10,179 bases of DNA from assembly GCA_947074245.1 (NCBI GenBank), contig CAMTOW010000039.1, positions 1 through 10,179 of the forward strand, read 5' to 3'. The notes under the pieces were generated by a model. It did not search any database, was not told the origin of the DNA, and was given only the letters and a program-made list of their open reading frames with translations. The position numbers and the translations under genes were made by a program. Shown here piece by piece: positions 6,653 to 10,179 of the stretch (its first letter is position 1; each line of letters begins with the position of its first letter). Origin of the DNA: an uncultured Bacteroidales bacterium (GTDB lineage: Bacteria > Bacteroidota > Bacteroidia > Bacteroidales > JAUNSR01).

Positions 6653-9600
6653 TCATTTTTTCATGATCCGATGCGTGAAGGTTTCGTTACCGATCGTTAC
6701 GCGAACGACGTAAGAACCCGGCGTGAACGATGAGATATTGATCATGCCTGTGTTTTCGAACGAACCGACCAGACGACCGTCGATCGAGAAAACGGATACG
6801 GCGGAAGGAACAGATCCGGAAACATACAGCATATCGGTAGCCGGATCGGTGTAAACGGTCGTAACCGATACCGATTTATCATTCAGCCCATCGGCTGCAT
6901 GAACGGTCAGGATCACATCCTGATTGGTCGTATGGGTACCATCTGTTACCGCAACGCGGAAGAGGTGAGTGGTTTCACGTGTCGGCGTACCGGCCAAAAC
7001 ACCGCCGTTTGCAGAAGGAGTGTGTTCCATCCATTCCGGAATACCGATCACCTGATAGGACAGCTCGTCACCATCGGCGTCGGTAGCCGCATAGCTGTAT
7101 GCATACGGTTGTCCGACATAAGCATCCGCCGCCGGTTGAGTGATGAATTCCGGTGCGTGTTCGGAAGCCGTATTAAACGTGAAGTTTTCGAAGAAGAAAT
7201 CGTCGAAGAACGCCACGAATCCATCGTAACCGACCGTATGGCGTAATGCTACATAAACCGGCTGACCCTCGTAAGCGCTCAGATCGACATTAAACTCGGT
7301 GAACGCCTGTTGGGAGCTATATGGAAGTTCTACGTTTTTGAAGCTTTCGAGCGGAGTGAACGCCGCTTTGTCGTTGGTAGTCGTACTGACCAAAACCGTC
7401 GCTTTATGCAATTCGAAATCGCTGCCGTATGATTTGGCGAAGAAGCGGAATTTCGCGTTTTCGAGCGGAGTGATCTTCTCTTCGGTGATCATCCAGTCTT
7501 CGACAGAAACGCCTTCTGTCTGCGCACTCATACAAGCCAGTACCTGATCGCCGGAAACCGGATAAACATTTCGCCAATCGGCACAATCCGGAGTCACGTT
7601 GATGACGATGTAGGCGAACGGAGCGCCATAGTTCGGATAGCTGATCAGGATTGGACGACAAGTCGCCGCACCGTCGACATCGAGCATGGTGAATCCGAGC
7701 GGAGAAACCGATCCGAACTGATCTTCTTCGAAGCCGTAGTAACGTGTGGTAGCACCCAGTGCATATCCTTTGATCGGTAGAGAAACGGTCGCGCCGTCAT
7801 CACACTTCACAGTCATTACATCTTCTACCGCAGCATCCGTATTTCCGGCATGGAAGGAGATCGAGAACGGAATCTGCTGACGAGAGTTGAGCGCCATGCC
7901 CGGAGCGAGAGAAGTAATGAAATTGCCTGTATTGAAAGATATTTCCGAGATCGTGAAATCGCGTTCGCCATCGTTGAGCAATGTGAAGATATCGCCCGAA
8001 TGGCGCGTTTTCATGTAGTTGACATATCCGGCATCCCATTCGCTCTTGTTGATGACCGGATTGGAACCTTCAACTGTGGATTCGATGAGAATATTGTCGA
8101 GCGACGAACTTGTATTGCGATATCCGTTGCTGATGCTGTAACGCCAGCGCAGATTGACGATCTTCCCTTCGTAGCCGGTCAGCAGGATGCGTTCGCGTTT
8201 CCATTTTTGATCCTCTTTGCTTTCGTCGCAAAGAGCAGCCAGTTGCGTCCAAACACCATCCGATTTGATTTCGAAGTATAACGTATCACTGTCGATCATC
8301 GCCGGCATACCCATGCGCGGAAGGCGGGTCAGAGAAACCGGCACGTTATCGCCCCAATAGAAGGAGATCTGCATGGTTTGTTCGGCCGGAAGAATAATCT
8401 CCGGAGTTTGCAACATCGCCATCGTACCGCTCTGCGAACCACTCGCATAAGCAGACTGGCTGCCATCGAACGGATTGTATGCCGTGCGGCTCCAACGCGT
8501 ATATCCATCGGCTGAAGCAGCCCAACCCAATGACGGGAACGTCTCGCCTTCGAATCCTTCGAAATACGGGAAGGTGTTGATGCTCTGATCCTGCATCACG
8601 GTGAAGTTCCATACCGGAATCTCGTTCGCATCGCCCTGAGCGTTGTACGGAACCACTTTCCAATAGTATTTTTCGGTGTAATCCAGACGATTCACCACAT
8701 AAGACGTCGCATTGCCCAGATCCAAGCCGTTGATCAGGGAGAAATCGGTAGCCGATTTGCCGAGATATAGTTTGTATCCGGTCGCGAAAAGAGCCCCTTT
8801 CCAGGAAAGACGGACATCCTGATTGTAAACGTTTATCGCATTGTCGGCAGGAACCGGATCCGAAGCGATCTCCGGAAGTCCCGTCGCGCCGTACATCGGA
8901 GGAAGGATCACGTCGTCTACATACCAATCGGTATATTCCGGCAGATTGTCGAAACCGCCCGAGAGGTCGAATCCTTCGAGTTCGTAACTCCATTTCACAT
9001 AGCAATTATCGGACGCCGGCGTACCGAGATCCAACTCTTTACGCACTACCGCGTTGAGGTCCATGTTGGAGAACAGAAGCGTCCAGGTAGCGCCGCCATC
9101 TTTCGTAAAGTAAACATTCGTATAGTTTTGCGGACCGGCAGGATCATCCACCATATCGTTGTAGTAATCCAGCATATCGAACGTGATCTTGTGGGATCCG
9201 GTAGAAAGATCGAGACGCGGAGTGATCAGTTCGGAGAGAGCGCTTAGGCTCGTCGCTGCCGAGTGGTCGCCTGAAATACCATAGTTGGTGCGTACCCAGC
9301 CCCCGGTCTTCGTCCATCCGAGCGGCGGGAAGAACTCGCTTTCGAACCCTTCGTAGGTATAATTGGTAGGAAGCATTTTCTTTGTGCCCTGAAGAGCGAC
9401 ATTGAGTGTACCTCCGTTGGTTTCGATCTTCAGGGTCGCATTGCGCGCACCGGTGATGGTCGGGTTATACATGATTTGGTAGGAGTAGGTCTGATGCCGC
9501 TCGAGGTGTACCTTCGATGCATCGATCGTTGAAGAGAAATCGGTACCTTCCAGACCGGAGATACCTGTGATTTCGAGCGTTTCGATTCCGTTGTTGGTGA

Positions 9601-10179
9601 GCGTCATCACTTCGGAATATTTGCCCGAACCGATGTAGACGTTTTCGAATACATACGATGTGGAACCGCCTACGACCGGTGTGGTGATCGGGTCGTACTT
9701 TTCGACAATCACATCATCGACCCAAGCCGAGTTGCCTTTACCCAATCCGGCGATTAGTTTATGATGTACGAAAGCGATCCGGACATTCTGATTGCGATAA
9801 TCGGACAGATTGATAACCGGCTGCTGTACCTGCCAATTGCCCCAAGGATAATCGACACCGCTGGCTTCTACCTGATCTTTATCGATGAACGACCAGATCT
9901 GCGTCCAGTTGGCACCTTCGTCGGTCGATACACGCACCTCGAGCGCATATTCCTTTTGGCTCGCAGCGGCCCATGCCCCCTTGAATTTGAATTCGAGTTT
10001 GTAGGTGTCGTCGGTCAGTTGCAGGGCAGGAGTGATCATCCATTCCTCTTTGACCGGTTCGGAGTAAAGATAACTGCCCGAGTTGCAATAAGCGCTTTTT
10101 TCGCTGGCAACAGAGCTGTTGGTACTGAGTTCCCAGTGGTAATAAGATCCGGGTTGTGTGTCGTTAATAATCTCCCAAC
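6653..10179 (-). CDS. Giant T9SS-secreted multidomain adhesin-like protein, 5' end outside the window
   Basis: The C-terminal 1174 residues of a larger surface protein are visible. The frame stays open from position 10039 to the window edge, and the Met at 10037-10039 is internal, within the conserved EEWMITP motif of a J domain. In order, by window position: partial J domain ending WVDDVIVEKYD (10179 to ~9700); ASH-like domain (~9695-9370); J domain starting YEGFESEFFPPLGW and ending YVDDVILPP (~9365-8895); FnIII-like domain (~8885-8590); J domain starting FEGFEGETFPSLGW (~8580-8080); second ASH-like domain (~8070-7760); a longer gingipain-type J domain with DVDG, VEDWMI and FFDDFFFENF (~7755-7170); a cadherin-like/putative Ig domain with TDADGDELSYQV and GTP (~7165-6890); and a type A sorting domain with GSYVVRV and a terminal RIMKK (~6885-6656). 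The next gene starts 26 bases on, so they are probably co-transcribed. An adhesin or binding protein is most likely, but the missing N-terminus could hold a peptidase or other enzyme, as in gingipains. Export by T9SS is well supported; the ligand is unknown. Confidence 0.88.
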   Translation of the reverse strand, partial: WEIINDTQPGSYYHWELSTNSSVASEKSAYCNSGSYLYSEPVKEEWMITPALQLTDDTYKLEFKFKGAWAAASQKEYALEVRVSTDEGANWTQIWSFIDKDQVEASGVDYPWGNWQVQQPVINLSDYRNQNVRIAFVHHKLIAGLGKGNSAWVDDVIVEKYDPITTPVVGGSTSYVFENVYIGSGKYSEVMTLTNNGIETLEITGISGLEGTDFSSTIDASKVHLERHQTYSYQIMYNPTITGARNATLKIETNGGTLNVALQGTKKMLPTNYTYEGFESEFFPPLGWTKTGGWVRTNYGISGDHSAATSLSALSELITPRLDLSTGSHKITFDMLDYYNDMVDDPAGPQNYTNVYFTKDGGATWTLLFSNMDLNAVVRKELDLGTPASDNCYVKWSYELEGFDLSGGFDNLPEYTDWYVDDVILPPMYGATGLPEIASDPVPADNAINVYNQDVRLSWKGALFATGYKLYLGKSATDFSLINGLDLGNATSYVVNRLDYTEKYYWKVVPYNAQGDANEIPVWNFTVMQDQSINTFPYFEGFEGETFPSLGWAASADGYTRWSRTAYNPFDGSQSAYASGSQSGTMAMLQTPEIILPAEQTMQISFYWGDNVPVSLTRLPRMGMPAMIDSDTLYFEIKSDGVWTQLAALCDESKEDQKWKRERILLTGYEGKIVNLRWRYSISNGYRNTSSSLDNILIESTVEGSNPVINKSEWDAGYVNYMKTRHSGDIFTLLNDGERDFTISEISFNTGNFITSLAPGMALNSRQQIPFSISFHAGNTDAAVEDVMTVKCDDGATVSLPIKGYALGATTRYYGFEEDQFGSVSPLGFTMLDVDGAATCRPILISYPNYGAPFAYIVINVTPDCADWRNVYPVSGDQVLACMSAQTEGVSVEDWMITEEKITPLENAKFRFFAKSYGSDFELHKATVLVSTTTNDKAAFTPLESFKNVELPYSSQQAFTEFNVDLSAYEGQPVYVALRHTVGYDGFVAFFDDFFFENFTFNTASEHAPEFITQPAADAYVGQPYAYSYAATDADGDELSYQVIGIPEWMEHTPSANGGVLAGTPTRETTHLFRVAVTDGTHTTNQDVILTVHAADGLNDKSVSVTTVYTDPATDMLYVSGSVPSAVSVFSIDGRLVGSFENTGMINISSFTPGSYVVRVTIGNETFTHRIMKK

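Noticed and set aside
8346..9005. Minus-strand open frame of 219 residues in another frame of the upstream adhesin gene
   Set aside because: It overlaps coding sequence with recognisable J and FnIII-like domains in the correct frame; the alternative is Arg/Ser-rich with no domain.
1..10179. CRISPR arrays, tRNA or rRNA genes, insertion sequences or attachment sites
   Set aside because: No regularly spaced DNA repeats, terminal inverted repeats, transposase-like frames or tRNA-like clover leaves were seen; the repeats present are diverged protein-level domain repeats.

Overview
The window looks like a chromosomal stretch of a Bacteroidota genome, most likely order Bacteroidales. The reasons are two very large secreted adhesin-like proteins that each end in a type IX secretion system (T9SS) type A sorting domain, and an A-rich leader without a Shine-Dalgarno motif before the one visible start between them. 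The gingipain/HagA-like 'cleaved adhesin' (choice-of-anchor J) modules recall Porphyromonadaceae and relatives. The genus cannot be fixed from the sequence alone. All credible genes lie on the minus strand.

In transcription order (right to left), the window opens inside a giant multidomain surface protein gene whose 5' end lies beyond position 10179. It ends at 6653. After a 26-bp AT-rich gap comes a complete 2001-residue T9SS cargo protein gene (6626 to 621). The two form a probable two-gene operon, closed by a good minus-strand intrinsic terminator (519-558). Both proteins are mosaics of jelly-roll J domains, ASH/choice-of-anchor-D-like beta-sandwiches and FnIII-like modules, with no enzymatic domain visible. 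The complete one also carries carboxypeptidase-regulatory-like modules and two internal duplications: a diverged copy of its N-terminal domain in mid-protein, and a tandem ~370-residue unit in its C-terminal half.

Downstream of the terminator is a small ferredoxin-like gene (369 to 55), probably an independent transcription unit. It has one full CxxCxxCxxxC motif and a second motif lacking one cysteine. Its frame is closed by TAG, but the translation beyond still looks family-like before a second stop (TAA at 37-39), so the gene may be truncated or decaying.

The likely joint role of the two large proteins is export through the Sec system and then T9SS to the cell surface or medium, acting in adhesion or ligand binding. 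That is inference from domain architecture. I see no RNA gene, CRISPR array, insertion sequence or phage gene. No clearly new biological system is evident; the most noteworthy points are the paired giant adhesins, their internal duplications and the possibly broken ferredoxin.
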